Below, one piece after another: positions 34,373 to 43,337 of a DNA stretch of 64,000 bases. The translations under genes were made by a program, and so were the position numbers. Below the pieces are notes generated by a model. The model did no database searches. It was given only the letters and a program-made list of their open reading frames with translations, and had not been told where the DNA came from. Source of the DNA: Candidatus Thorarchaeota archaeon (GTDB lineage Archaea; Asgardarchaeota; Thorarchaeia; Thorarchaeales; Thorarchaeaceae); the NCBI GenBank assembly GCA_019057475.1, contig DXJO01000039.1, positions 1 to 64,000 on the forward strand, in the 5' to 3' direction. The first letter of the stretch is position 1; each line of letters opens with the position of its first letter.

Positions 34373-34615
34373 ATGGTGAACTCATTGGTCTCAAGGGACT
34401 CTCTTCCTCAGGAGCGACTCACTCGTGAGTCTGTGGCAAAGGTCATCCACAACAGAGGACATATGGTGTTGCTCATGGACTATCTCAAGGCATATCCTGA
34501 CGAGCTACTCAGAGGAGTACTTGTTGCAGGGTCAATCGGTTCCGGTAAGACTGAGAGGGCTAAGAGCATTGTAATGGCAGCTCTTGACTCTATAGTGGTT
34601 GGAGGCATGTCTTGA
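34373..34615 (+). CDS. Small P-loop NTPase-like ORF, 80 aa
   Basis: ATG 34373 lies just downstream of the repeat array, with CAATAAAC near 34345 as a possible TATA box. Residues about 50-66 read VLVAGSIGSGKTERAKSIV, a Walker A motif. The protein ends soon after, lacking Walker B and the rest of an ATPase core. It could be the start of a broken HerA/FtsK-like ATPase or a genuine miniature. The next ORF overlaps it by four bases. Confidence 0.45.
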   Translation: MVNSLVSRDSLPQERLTRESVAKVIHNRGHMVLLMDYLKAYPDELLRGVLVAGSIGSGKTERAKSIVMAALDSIVVGGMS

Positions 34616-34794
34616 GTGAGCCAGTTCGAGGGGAACGTGAGTCAATGCAGTTATCCATACGTCTAGTCAGGAGGTTATGTAAGGCAGTGGTAGACTCTGT
34701 GTTGTGGGAGACCCTAATAGAGAGTGACCCCAAGGTCAATCAGTTTGAGGAGGTTCTTAGAAGATGTATCAGGATTGAGGGGGATGCTTGGTGA
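34612..34794 (+). CDS. Small ORF overlapping the P-loop ORF, 60 aa
   Basis: It starts at TTG 34612, overlapping the TGA of the P-loop ORF. The product is helical and charged (LSIRLVRRLCKAVVDSVLWE), and the last 26 bases overlap tnpA antisense. No family recognised. Possibly another piece of a decayed larger gene. Confidence 0.3.
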   Translation: MSEPVRGERESMQLSIRLVRRLCKAVVDSVLWETLIESDPKVNQFEEVLRRCIRIEGDAW

Positions 34795-35338
34795 GCGACT
34801 TTCCCCGTCGTGATCTATGAAGTCGTCCTGCAAAAGATGTGACAAGTGCAATGATATCTTCTGCAAGTGTGTGATCTCTGTCTGCTGAGGGAAATACGCG
34901 CTCGACTCTGACACCAATATGACTGAGAAGTTCTTTCAGAGTATGAGTCCCGAAACGTGCAAGGCGGTCATCATAGGTAATGAGCATTCTGTCAACAGCG
35001 CCAGAAGCACATAGTCGCAGAAGCCTGGGCAGACCTTGATGTCTGTCATTGAGACCAGATGCGATATCAAAATACTTCTTGACAATGAGATAGTCATTCT
35101 CAAGAGCATAGTCTTCCAGAGTGTTCAACTGGTGACGAAGATCATCCTTCTGTTTATGTGCTGAAACTCTTGCATGGAGAGCAACAGTCTTTGGAGTGTT
35201 TGACCTTGTAGAGGTCTCATATCTTCGATGACTCCTAGTGTTCTGAGAGTAGAGATGTATTTGCCTTTCTTTTCCCATCATCTGAGTGTTGATGTTGAGA
35301 CCAAGATTTCTTGCCATGATACCAATTCTTACTAACAT
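34769..35338 (-). CDS. tnpA: IS607-family serine recombinase (TnpA)
   Basis: About 189 residues. A degenerate MerR-like helix-turn-helix opens the protein (MLVRIGIMARNLGLNINTQ, ending SHRRYE). The resolvase domain follows: ARVSAHKQKDDLRHQLNTLE carries the nucleophilic serine of RVS, and DRLARFGTHTLKELLSHIGV matches the YKDRLARFG region. It ends in the family tail LVTSFAGRLHRSRRGKS. IS607 recombinases move a circular intermediate with little target preference. ATG 35338 gives a normal length; the frame from 35392 adds 18 unlikely residues. Confidence 0.8.
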   Translation of the reverse strand: MLVRIGIMARNLGLNINTQMMGKERQIHLYSQNTRSHRRYETSTRSNTPKTVALHARVSAHKQKDDLRHQLNTLEDYALENDYLIVKKYFDIASGLNDRHQGLPRLLRLCASGAVDRMLITYDDRLARFGTHTLKELLSHIGVRVERVFPSADRDHTLAEDIIALVTSFAGRLHRSRRGKSLTKHPPQS

Positions 35339-35442
35339 GACAAGATTGCAACAGGGTTTTCCCTTCTGAATGCAACGGTGAAATTGCATCACAGAAGAAG
35401 ATGGAAAAAAGGTGAGGGAGGGGTAGTATACCCCTCAGTTGA

Positions 35443-36105
35443 TTATGGTAGCGGTGGAGGTATCCACGGTGTAACGATGCCTACGAGGTCGGGCATGACC
35501 AAGACAACAATACCGACACCAATGCATGCGAGCCCAATTATGATACTGACAGGAGTCGCTGAGAATATCTTCCCGAGAAGACTCACGAGCGACAATAGGA
35601 AACCACCCAAGCTATAGGCTATGGCGAAAACGATGACGCCTATCACAGCCATCCACTTGAGGGAGATGATCTGTGTAATGGTTGGACCGACGACCGCTTC
35701 GTTTGCATAGGGAGCCAGCACCCCATAGATCGTGAAAGTCACGAATATCGCAACAGCCAATGCAAAGACGAATCCGAGTGGGAACTTTGAGAGTATTCTC
35801 ATTGTCAGAGAAAAGCCCGCCAGAATCAGTACCCCTGCGACAATCACTGCACTGGGCTGAGTGACCCACACGACATAGCCAACGAGTATGTCCAGGGCGC
35901 CTACAAAGAAACCTAGGTACGTACCCAAGACCTTGATTATGTCGAATATGCTGCCCAGTATTGGAATTGGATCAGTGATAGTCTCAAAAAGCCAGGCAGC
36001 CGCGAGAATCCCAGTAATAATCAGCACCCAGCCAACGATCCATTCGTTAGCAAAGTAGCCCATTATTTGACCGAGGTCATAGTCTAGAAACTCTAATTGA
36101 AGCAT
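35443..36105 (-). CDS. Polytopic membrane protein, 220 aa
   Basis: Six or so hydrophobic helices separated by short loops (for example WVLIITGILAAAWLFETI, FPLGFVFALAVAIFVTFTIY, VSIIIGLACIGVGIVVLVMP). No charged motif points to a known transporter. ATG 36105 (MLQLEFLDYD) is preferred over 36117. It follows the TadC/FlaJ-like gene by about 60 bases on the same strand, so the two may be one transcript with a shared envelope role. Family not recognised. Confidence 0.65.
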   Translation of the reverse strand: MLQLEFLDYDLGQIMGYFANEWIVGWVLIITGILAAAWLFETITDPIPILGSIFDIIKVLGTYLGFFVGALDILVGYVVWVTQPSAVIVAGVLILAGFSLTMRILSKFPLGFVFALAVAIFVTFTIYGVLAPYANEAVVGPTITQIISLKWMAVIGVIVFAIAYSLGGFLLSLVSLLGKIFSATPVSIIIGLACIGVGIVVLVMPDLVGIVTPWIPPPLP

Positions 36106-36162
36106 GAAACACACCACGCAATTCTTAGTTCAGGAGTCTGCACCGATGCTAAAAAAGCTATG

Positions 36163-37692
36163 TTACACAAGCTCCAGATGTAATAAAGAGGCTGATAGTG
36201 AAAAGGACATCCAGAAGATAAGACCACAGATGAGTCCCATCATCTTGCCGCGAGAACCACTTACCATGACAGTGTTCTGATAGCCCATTGATACTGTAGT
36301 AAGTAGCAGAGTAATCATCAACGGCAAGATATCAAAGAAACTCAGGACCATGGGAGTCCATGTAGGACCCTGAGAGAGCAGAGACCCAATGAATAGAAAA
36401 GGCGAAAGAGAGGCCAGCAGACCCAACACAAACGCACTCGTCAGGTTTAGAATGTAGATCTTGAGTCTTTGTGCAGCAATAATCGAGTCGCGTTCCTTTG
36501 CAACAGCAGACCTCTTGACCAGACGGGCTGTGATGCGAGCTAGTCGCTCCCCTGCATCCTTGGCCGAAGCTTCACACATTAGCACAATCACCTCCAACAT
36601 GTTGGCGACTCGCTGACCGAGAGCTTCATTGACTGAAAGGGCAATCGCTTCCTTGATACTATTCCCTTGCCAGTACACAGAATTGATGGCAGGGTCGATC
36701 AAACTTTGAACTTCGGGACCTACTTCATCTCTTGTGGCGGGAAGAGCAACCTCCAATGTGTCACCCAGTCTAAGCCGTTCCGATAGAAGCATGAGAAAGT
36801 TGAGGAACTCGTCGTATTCCGCGATAATCTCCTTTTGTGAGGGCGCGATGATTCCACCCTCCCGCGGTCTGTCGAAGTATGCTGAAAACTGACTGGCAAA
36901 TCGTGACTTCAGTAGCATATTGAGCAATATGAATACAGGCGCAAATAGAATGATGAGAGGATTTGTTGCCATTCCGCCTAATGAGATAGCTAACGTGAGC
37001 ATAATGGGGACGTATGTAACAAGCGCTGCAACGATGAGCAGACGACTCTCCAACTCCATGTTCCTCTGCCTAAGAGTCATGTCGGCCTCGAAGGATTCAC
37101 CAGACAGAGCTTCAAGCAGGTCAGTCTTACGCTCCAACGATGACAATATCGCGATGATATACCTCCGAAGATCACTAGAAGGCTGCCCATTGGCGAACTC
37201 CATGAGGCAGATTTCCGGAGGAACGCCTGTTTCGATTCTAACAACGATTCCTTTGAATGCCTTTGAGAGGAATGGGTGGTTTGATTGAGCCACCATCTCG
37301 ATGGCATCAAAGATTGTTCCACCACTCTGGAAGACCAACACAAATTGCTCAAAAACAATGTCTGCTTCTTCTGAAAGGCTGAGTCTATAGCTATTCATCT
37401 TAGAAACAGGGTAGTTTTCAATGGCATAGTGCATCAGAATCGCAAATACAATGGCTAGAGGGATTGAGAGGAATAGACTAACCTCAAGAAGGAACGCGAT
37501 GAATAGAAGCAGTACAAAGACAGCTGTAGACATGAGGTAGGCAGCCGCCATCACTCCCTGGACGCTAAGCGCCATCAGAGGCGCGAGGAAGTTCACCGCC
37601 TTCTCAAGCTCTCTGCTTTTGGAACGATTTCCTAGGTAAGAGAATAGCGGAGCTCTGGCGCTTACATTGCATACTCTCGAGTAGATTGACAT
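36163..37692 (-). CDS. TadC/FlaJ-like type II secretion/pilus assembly membrane protein
   Basis: 509 residues with two GspF-like halves. Each has a cytosolic helical region (SLSEEADIVFEQFVLVFQSG, and EIIAEYDEFLNFLMLLSERL) followed by helix pairs. The proline-rich EIENY-type entry, SSDLRRYIIAILSSLERKTD and DAGERLARITARL match archaeal T2SF proteins. Such platforms drive archaellum- or pilus-like filaments with a GspE-type ATPase. No ATPase or pilin gene is in this window, so it may be an orphan or its partner lies elsewhere. Downstream is a polytopic protein. Confidence 0.75.
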   Translation of the reverse strand: MSIYSRVCNVSARAPLFSYLGNRSKSRELEKAVNFLAPLMALSVQGVMAAAYLMSTAVFVLLLFIAFLLEVSLFLSIPLAIVFAILMHYAIENYPVSKMNSYRLSLSEEADIVFEQFVLVFQSGGTIFDAIEMVAQSNHPFLSKAFKGIVVRIETGVPPEICLMEFANGQPSSDLRRYIIAILSSLERKTDLLEALSGESFEADMTLRQRNMELESRLLIVAALVTYVPIMLTLAISLGGMATNPLIILFAPVFILLNMLLKSRFASQFSAYFDRPREGGIIAPSQKEIIAEYDEFLNFLMLLSERLRLGDTLEVALPATRDEVGPEVQSLIDPAINSVYWQGNSIKEAIALSVNEALGQRVANMLEVIVLMCEASAKDAGERLARITARLVKRSAVAKERDSIIAAQRLKIYILNLTSAFVLGLLASLSPFLFIGSLLSQGPTWTPMVLSFFDILPLMITLLLTTVSMGYQNTVMVSGSRGKMMGLICGLIFWMSFSLSASLLHLELV

Positions 37693-37784
37693 TGAAGTCC
37701 TCTGATAGTTGGATTCCTAGCAGCTCTCTTAAATTGCCCGCTAAAATGTACGAATTGTCTGGCTTGTTTCAGAGCATAACGCAT

Positions 37785-39044
37785 CTAGTAGAACTCCTCG
37801 AGCGTTCGCTGCGTTCCAAACTCGGAATACAATCGACTGGCCTTCAGCCATCTCTCGACGGAACCGCTCAGATGTGAGTCCACTTCAGCCACAGATTCCT
37901 CAAGAGTGGAGAAACGCTTCCCTGCACCTGAGAGCGCTCGACGCGCTATCTCTCTGAATCGCCAGACCCCAAGAGGAACCCACTTTGTCGGGTCAGTTTG
38001 CATGAAAACCATCACTCCGGCCTGTCTTCGTATTTTGACAAGAAACTCAAGGGCGGGCAATCGAGTTGCGTAATACGCTCCCACGACAATTGACGCATAG
38101 TTCTTCCGACCCCGGAACCACTCATAGTCAGATATAATCGGAGGATTAGGGCCGCTCAGCCATGACTCGAGTCCTTCAAACTGCCAAACACTTGGGAGAA
38201 ACAGGATGACAACGGTGTTACCCAACGCCTTGCCTACGTAGACCATGAAGTCACTGATCCATGGAAACCTGAGAACCTGCTTATGAAGCGACTTTCCAAT
38301 GATGTCATCTACTGCGGTGATACTCCATTTCGTTGGAACTAGTTTTCTTGACTTCCCCTCACCGAGAAGACCGACAGAGAAGAGTCTCGTCGTATGCTGT
38401 TGTCTTATCCCGTCATCATAGAGACCCAAGATACCCTCAGTTGCCTTGAGGTCTGTGTCCGAAGTAATCTTATCCACAGGACGAGGCACTTTGGGATTGT
38501 CATCAAGCTTGAAAGTATCCAGAGGAGCGGATGGTCCATATGGAAGTGTGGTATCAGAGAATACGCTGGTGAACCTCGGTCTCTTCAGGAGCAGTGCCTC
38601 GGAATCTGTCGGAGTTTCAGACAATGCCATGGTCTGCGTTTCTGCCAGAACCCGCGGAGGATCAGCAGCAGAATCCACTGATAGAGACTGTTTTGTTCGG
38701 ACTAAGCTGAAGCGCATCCCGATAATCTCATCGATTGTCCTGTTAAGCCAAAGATCAGGGCGCTCCATCAGGGCGGTCTCTTCACCTTTAATCGGCGGAA
38801 TCAATGGTCCAATCAAAACTTTCGGATAGCCATGTTCGCCCACAAAAACTGACGGGGGCGAAGAACCTGTAAGAGTCAAATTCGTGACTGCGTCATCGAT
38901 GCGGACCAATGCCTTTGCTCTCATTAACAAGGGACAAGGTTTCACTCCACACAGCGCGCGGTGACCCATACACCTGGAGCAGACTCGCTCATCATATGAT
39001 GTGACTCTTTTCTTGCTGCCCACAAGGGGTGTCTGTGTCAACAC
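37785..39044 (-). CDS. NreA-like archaeal DNA-repair protein
   Basis: 419 residues. The N-terminal zinc motif CSRCMGHRALCGVKPCPLL matches the NreA finger (Cx2C...CGx3CP). The core has the family phrases FVGEHGYPKVLIGPLIPPIKG and VVILFLPSVWQFEGLESWL. It ends with GTQRTLEEFY, a PIP box (QxxLxxFF-like) that would bind PCNA, as archaeal NreA does. NreA takes part in repair of crosslinked or alkylated DNA with NER-like factors. It sits beside the HTH/zinc-ribbon regulator (divergent) and the OB-fold/EndoQ group, forming a repair neighbourhood. Confidence 0.85.
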   Translation of the reverse strand: MLTQTPLVGSKKRVTSYDERVCSRCMGHRALCGVKPCPLLMRAKALVRIDDAVTNLTLTGSSPPSVFVGEHGYPKVLIGPLIPPIKGEETALMERPDLWLNRTIDEIIGMRFSLVRTKQSLSVDSAADPPRVLAETQTMALSETPTDSEALLLKRPRFTSVFSDTTLPYGPSAPLDTFKLDDNPKVPRPVDKITSDTDLKATEGILGLYDDGIRQQHTTRLFSVGLLGEGKSRKLVPTKWSITAVDDIIGKSLHKQVLRFPWISDFMVYVGKALGNTVVILFLPSVWQFEGLESWLSGPNPPIISDYEWFRGRKNYASIVVGAYYATRLPALEFLVKIRRQAGVMVFMQTDPTKWVPLGVWRFREIARRALSGAGKRFSTLEESVAEVDSHLSGSVERWLKASRLYSEFGTQRTLEEFY

Positions 39045-39138
39045 ATTGACTCCTTGAACTCAGTTCAAATAGTGGCTTCTTGCTGCGTTCTGTTGGTTCT
39101 ACTGCACTTCTACATCCCAGAGAGTACACCGAAACTAT

Positions 39139-39468
39139 ATGACTGAAGTGATTGCTACAGATGAACAGATGACAACGAGAAGAAAGTCTATTGCTGAGCT
39201 GCTGGAGAAATCTGAGCATCCAATGACTGCGCATGACATCTGCAGTATTCTCGATATAGAAAGCCGGTCGATTGTGTACGAAGACATTGGGCATATCGCG
39301 AAATCCGTAAAGAACTCCGGAAAGGAGGTACTAATCCGACCTGCAAGCTGCGGTAAGTGTGGGTATGTCTTCTCAAGTCGCAAGGTGGCAAGCAGGCCTT
39401 CAAAGTGTCCCAAGTGTCGTTCTCAGTGGATATTGCTACCGGGTTATCTCATCCGTTCCAAGCGCTAA
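39139..39468 (+). CDS. HTH/zinc-ribbon transcription regulator (COG3357-like)
   Basis: 109 residues. An N-terminal winged helix (EQMTTRRKSIAELLEKSEHP, then AHDICSILDI) is fused to a zinc ribbon, ASCGKCGYVF, with KCPKCRSQW carrying the second CxxC pair. This pairing is typical of the archaeal predicted regulator COG3357. It starts at ATG 39139, divergent from NreA (94-base spacer), and its stop abuts the OB-fold gene, with which it converges. Confidence 0.75.
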   Translation: MTEVIATDEQMTTRRKSIAELLEKSEHPMTAHDICSILDIESRSIVYEDIGHIAKSVKNSGKEVLIRPASCGKCGYVFSSRKVASRPSKCPKCRSQWILLPGYLIRSKR

Positions 39469-39777
39469 TCAGTCCTCGAACCGATGTACTTTCTGAATGC
39501 CGGCCCCTTCATGCTTGATGTCGGAAACTCTAGTCACTACGAAATCTGACAACCCATACTCTGCCTCCTCAACATAACCATGAAGAATGACCTTCATGCC
39601 AACCCGAGGTAAGAACTGATTTCGATCCATGACTTTAGCAGAGAGCTTGACGCTGTACGTCTGTGTGGTAGATTCATCCTGAACGACGATTGTTGTGGAG
39701 CCATACCATCTTTGCGCACTGATTCTTGTTGTAGTGCTGCGACCAATCTCCCGTATGATTCCCCTTACAACAGTCAC
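39469..39777 (-). CDS. Small OB-fold nucleic-acid-binding protein
   Basis: 102 residues with a five-strand barrel pattern: VVRGIIREIGRST, TTIVVQDESTTQTYSVKLSA, GMKVILHGYVEEA, LSDFVVTRVSDIKHE. It resembles archaeal tRNA/ssDNA-binding OB domains. It starts two bases after the EndoQ stop, so it is in the MDR-EndoQ-OB transcript. A single-stranded DNA-binding helper of EndoQ is possible but is inference. Confidence 0.65.
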   Translation of the reverse strand: MTVVRGIIREIGRSTTTRISAQRWYGSTTIVVQDESTTQTYSVKLSAKVMDRNQFLPRVGMKVILHGYVEEAEYGLSDFVVTRVSDIKHEGAGIQKVHRFED

Positions 39778-39779
39778 GG

Positions 39780-41060
39780 CTAACTCACTTCCCAGGGAGC
39801 GATAATCGAACCGTACCGGCCTCCACCCCCAGCCACATAGCCTACTGAGCCATCCCTATATGATTCTATCACGTGAGCAATCCGCGAGTTGAATGCCCTC
39901 AACGATTCGATAGGAGTTTCAGTCAGGATTACAGTTTCAGGGCCAAAAGACTCTCTCATGCTCTTGTAAGCGCTCATGACTGTCTTAGACTTTGTCGAGC
40001 GTACACCAAGTCCAACAGAGATTACCTCTAGCAATGGAGGGATGTGAAGGTAAGGCGGCCGATGGAGTGGCGAACAACTTTGACCATCGCCTAACATGAG
40101 CGCGCGGTCTCTTACACCAAGCCTCAAACGTTTGCCATCAGCAGGACAGCGCACATTCCTTTTGTGTATGTCTTGGAGCAACAGCATCTTCTCATCACTA
40201 GTCCTGCAGTGGATGTAGATGTTGATATCATCGAATTCCGGATAGTCGAACCCAGTCCCAAGGACCAAAGTCCTTCTACAGGATGAACAGAATGATAGGT
40301 AGTACTTACCGAGGCGCGGGTTGAAGCCAACATTTAGAGTTGGTTTGCGGCCCTTCTTCCTTAGGATAGCAAGCTTCAGTTCTTCAAAGGTTGGTGCTTT
40401 CATCAGGAATCGAACAAACTCCCTGCCGATCTTGTCGGGAGTTGGCGAATGTGCGTCGCTGGAAGTGATGTATGTCAGTCGCCTTAGCTCGGGAATGCAG
40501 TCAGCAATCTCTGTATCCGCAGAGAGTCCGAGCTCTAGGAAGTGGATATTCGGCGTTTCATCTCCGTAGCAATCTTTTAGGCTGTCATGTTTCCCCTCTC
40601 TAAAGATTGACCTAAAAGGGGTGAATGCGTGTGCAGGTCCGATGAGACCACCCACGTCTCGCACCATACCGGCCAGCTCCTCTCCGCTCACATTGACACG
40701 AGGACGCCCACCCCATTCAGCATCAAGATTTGGGGAATGTGGACGCAAAACGCTCCGTAGGTTTTCCACAGACTCAAAGTCAGGCAGAATGACAACATGA
40801 TGAACCGCCTCTTCGTCCTCTATCTCCACCGTTAGGATGAACGCAACTGATCCTGTCGTCAAGATCCCTCTCTTCTCATTTAGATGAGTCCTAAGATGGT
40901 CAAGCCAATCGGGCTGGGTCGCATCACCAGTGCCAAGAACTGCAAGACCCTTCTCGATTGCACCCTGTGTAAGCGCGGGAATAGTCATGTGTTTACTTAC
41001 GCCTATTGAGTGAAGCGAGTGTATGTGCAGGTCGACGTCGTATTCTTCCATGTGCCCCAT
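39780..41060 (-). CDS. Endonuclease Q (PHP-domain deaminated-base repair nuclease)
   Basis: 426 residues. The N-terminal PHP domain opens with YDVDLHIHSLHSIGVSKHMT and then LAVLGTGDATQPDWLDHLR, close to archaeal EndoQ. Further motifs are VHHVVILPDFESVENL, ITSSDAHSPTPDKIGREF and a zinc finger, SFCSSCRRTLVLG. The end GYVAGGGGRYGSIIAPWEV is the family's C-terminal signature. EndoQ nicks DNA 5' of uracil, hypoxanthine, xanthine and abasic sites. The gene follows the MDR dehydrogenase by eight bases and precedes the OB-fold gene by two. ATG 41051 is an alternative start. Confidence 0.9.
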   Translation of the reverse strand: MGHMEEYDVDLHIHSLHSIGVSKHMTIPALTQGAIEKGLAVLGTGDATQPDWLDHLRTHLNEKRGILTTGSVAFILTVEIEDEEAVHHVVILPDFESVENLRSVLRPHSPNLDAEWGGRPRVNVSGEELAGMVRDVGGLIGPAHAFTPFRSIFREGKHDSLKDCYGDETPNIHFLELGLSADTEIADCIPELRRLTYITSSDAHSPTPDKIGREFVRFLMKAPTFEELKLAILRKKGRKPTLNVGFNPRLGKYYLSFCSSCRRTLVLGTGFDYPEFDDINIYIHCRTSDEKMLLLQDIHKRNVRCPADGKRLRLGVRDRALMLGDGQSCSPLHRPPYLHIPPLLEVISVGLGVRSTKSKTVMSAYKSMRESFGPETVILTETPIESLRAFNSRIAHVIESYRDGSVGYVAGGGGRYGSIIAPWEVS

Positions 41061-41068
41061 CTGTCTCC

Positions 41069-42058
41069 TCAGATGTTCACGAGGACCTTCGTTACGTTAG
41101 GCTGACTGGCGTGCTCAAAAGCCTTGAGACCTTCCTCGAGAGGAAACTTTTTGCTGACCAATCGATTCACCTCGATTCTGCCTTTGGATAGCATGTCCAA
41201 TGCCTTGTTGTATGGACCTCTGCTGGTGCCCACGATTCTAATCTCACGGTTCACAATCTCAGTGGCATTGATTCGAACGCCGTTGCCGTGCATACTCTTG
41301 AGCGCGATTGTTCCGCGGCTCCTTACGATTTCGAGTGCCATTGCGAATCCGTCAGGAGTGCCTGTGGCTTCAACAACTAAGGCCGGGCCTACTCCGGAAG
41401 TAGCTTTCAGAACCGCCTTCTTCCAATCCGTTTCTTCCGTGTTAATCGTGTTTGTGAGGCCAAGCTGTCTTCCGATGCCCAGTTGGTAGCGGTTGCGATC
41501 CAACAAGAGTACGTCAGCACCGGTTGCATCGTATATCTGAGAGATGAGTAAACCTAGCTTGCCACTTCCGATAACTAGGACAACTTCCCCAGGTCCAACC
41601 GGAGAGTCGATTTGCGTCTGAATGGCCGAAGCTAAAGGCTCGACAAAAGTGCCAGCTACCATGTCTACACCTTCAGGGAGTAGATGGACTAGGTCGGCAG
41701 GTACACTGAGGTATTCTCTCAACCCGCCGTCTGCCGTGATTCCAAGAGTCTGCTTCGCGATGCAGAGATGCTTGAGGTGATTCTTGCAGTACCAGCAGCG
41801 ACTGCAAGCCAGATCTATTTCAGTCGTTACCATAGCCCCTGGTGTAAACTCGGACATGGAGCTTTCATGGACAACCCCAGCAATCTCGCGTCCGAGGATT
41901 ATCGGCAATGGTGTGTCGAGGTCACCATTCCAGATGGCAAGGTCGGTACCACTAATCCCCACTGATCTGACCTCTATTCTCACATCTCCGGGCATAAGTG
42001 GCGTGATAGGTGTGTCAGCCAACTGTAGACCATCACGCGTTAAGACTAGAGATTGCAT
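41069..42058 (-). CDS. Zinc-dependent medium-chain alcohol dehydrogenase
   Basis: 329 residues. SVGISGTDLAIWNGDLDTPL, LGREIAGVV and CSRCWYCKNHLKHLC (structural zinc lobe) precede the Rossmann fold (VVLVIGSGKLGLLISQIYD). The catalytic zinc region has GREI instead of the usual GHE, but the D-x-x-x-x-E-P pattern (FVEPLASAIQ) is intact. It resembles sorbitol/threonine dehydrogenases; the substrate is unknown. It is the first gene of the MDR-EndoQ-OB transcript, a metabolic gene linked to repair genes only by position. Divergent from mer. Confidence 0.85.
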   Translation of the reverse strand: MQSLVLTRDGLQLADTPITPLMPGDVRIEVRSVGISGTDLAIWNGDLDTPLPIILGREIAGVVHESSMSEFTPGAMVTTEIDLACSRCWYCKNHLKHLCIAKQTLGITADGGLREYLSVPADLVHLLPEGVDMVAGTFVEPLASAIQTQIDSPVGPGEVVLVIGSGKLGLLISQIYDATGADVLLLDRNRYQLGIGRQLGLTNTINTEETDWKKAVLKATSGVGPALVVEATGTPDGFAMALEIVRSRGTIALKSMHGNGVRINATEIVNREIRIVGTSRGPYNKALDMLSKGRIEVNRLVSKKFPLEEGLKAFEHASQPNVTKVLVNI

Positions 42059-42190
42059 AGTTGTACCCTCAGCAAGGAAACTGGTTCTCTACTAGCACAA
42101 TAAACCCTTCGATTACGTTGAATTTGAAACTGCCGCGTGAGAGCCTGTAGGGAGTTTCACTTATCTGGTACCGATATTAGTAGCTAGTGT

Positions 42191-42200
42191 GAAAAAGGAG
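42191..42200 (+). promoter_or_regulatory. Strong ribosome binding site of the mer gene
   Basis: AAAAAGGAGGC lies 11-20 bases before GTG 42211. The match to the 16S tail supports the GTG start of Mer. It contrasts with the leaderless genes elsewhere in the window. Confidence 0.55.
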
Positions 42201-42210
42201 GCCAAGGTTA

Positions 42211-43275
42211 GTGGTTCGCTTTGGAATTGAGTTCGTACCTGACAAGCCAGTAGACAAGATAGTTCATTGGGCCAAGCTCGCTGAGAAGAACGGTTTTGAC
42301 ATCGTCTGGCTCACAGATCACTACAACAATCGCAACGTATGGTCAACATTAACGGTTATTGCATTGAACACAAGCAGGGTCATCATTGGTCCGGGGGTTT
42401 CGAATCCATATCACATGAGCCCGGCCCTTTCAGCATCAGCAGCAGTCACTCTCAATGAGATAAGCAATGGACGGGCGGCAATAGGTTTCGGTGCTGGAGA
42501 TAGGACTACACTCAACAGTATCGGCATCGATTGGGTCAAGCCAGTTTCAACTGTTGTTGAGTGCATAGAGTATGTCAGAGCACTGACGGAAGGACGAAGG
42601 TTCACACTCGACGGGAAAGCCTTCAAGATTAGAGGAGCAAAGCTGAGCATCGTGAAGCGTGAGGATGCACTAGATGACAAGGGTAACCCTGTGCTGAAAG
42701 ATGGGAAGCCTATCAAGCGTGGACCAAAGATACCTATCTATGCAGGAGCGCAAGGGTCCCAGATGCTAAAGCGTACTGCAATGGTCGCTGATGGAATCCT
42801 CATCAATGCTAGTCATCTCAAGGACTTCAAGATCGCATTGGAGAAGATAAGAGAGGGAGCTGAAGAGGCAGGTCGTGATCTATCCGATATCGATGTCGGG
42901 GTGTATGCCGCGTGCAGCATCGGAGAAACGTATGACGAAGCGTTGAAGGGGGATTTGAAGACAGTCGTTGCATTCATAGTTGCTAGTTCCCCGGAGGTGA
43001 TACTAAATAGACACGGAATTGATGCAGATTCCTGCAAGCGTGTCAGGAAACTCCTTGGGGAGGGTAACTTCAAGGAGTTGCCCAAAGCAATCTCTGAAGG
43101 AATGCTGGAGGCATTCTCGATAGTTGGAGATAGCAGGCAATGTATCAGTCGCATAGAGGGTCTAGTGAAGGCGGGGATGACTCAAATGGTAATAGGCTCG
43201 CCCATAGGGCCAGACAAATCAAAAGCCATAAAACAGATCGGGCGGGACATCATCCCACACTTTAAGGCAATGTAA
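42211..43275 (+). CDS. mer: 5,10-methylenetetrahydromethanopterin reductase (Mer)
   Basis: A luciferase-like F420-dependent reductase of 354 residues. FGIEFVPDKPVDKIVHWAKL, VWLTDHYNNRNVWSTLTVIA, IIGPGVSNPYHMSPALSASA and NGRAAIGFGAGDRTTLNSIG are near identical in pattern to methanogen Mer. FIVASSPEVILNRHGID and VIGSPIGPDKSKAI complete the C-terminal half. It uses reduced F420 to convert methylene- to methyl-H4MPT in the archaeal Wood-Ljungdahl pathway. GTG 42211 has a good SD. No other pathway gene is nearby. An insert of about 25 residues (REDALDDKGNPVLKDGKPIK) appears extra to methanogen Mer. Confidence 0.88.
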   Translation: MVRFGIEFVPDKPVDKIVHWAKLAEKNGFDIVWLTDHYNNRNVWSTLTVIALNTSRVIIGPGVSNPYHMSPALSASAAVTLNEISNGRAAIGFGAGDRTTLNSIGIDWVKPVSTVVECIEYVRALTEGRRFTLDGKAFKIRGAKLSIVKREDALDDKGNPVLKDGKPIKRGPKIPIYAGAQGSQMLKRTAMVADGILINASHLKDFKIALEKIREGAEEAGRDLSDIDVGVYAACSIGETYDEALKGDLKTVVAFIVASSPEVILNRHGIDADSCKRVRKLLGEGNFKELPKAISEGMLEAFSIVGDSRQCISRIEGLVKAGMTQMVIGSPIGPDKSKAIKQIGRDIIPHFKAM

Positions 43276-43337
43276 CTCTACGACACTAAGTCCATGCTCA
43301 ACTAGTCTGGCAACTCACAAGGGAAGGAAACCCTTTT

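Larger units (their letters stand above)
31882..35338 (-). mobile_element. IS607-type element (TnpB plus serine recombinase, ends undefined)
   Basis: tnpA (serine recombinase) and tnpB are on the same strand in the usual IS607 order. They are separated by 763 bases that hold an iteron-like array and two plus-strand ORFs, instead of being adjacent. Coordinates cover the two genes; the true ends were not found. The internal material may be cargo, a second insertion or an associated regulatory module. Confidence 0.6.

Noticed and set aside
34817-34888. Cys-rich 23-residue ORF (start overlaps a TGA, with CxxC and CxC spacings)
   Set aside because: It lies antisense inside the serine recombinase gene, whose C-terminus is family-typical. 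The Cys codons are explained by the opposite strand.
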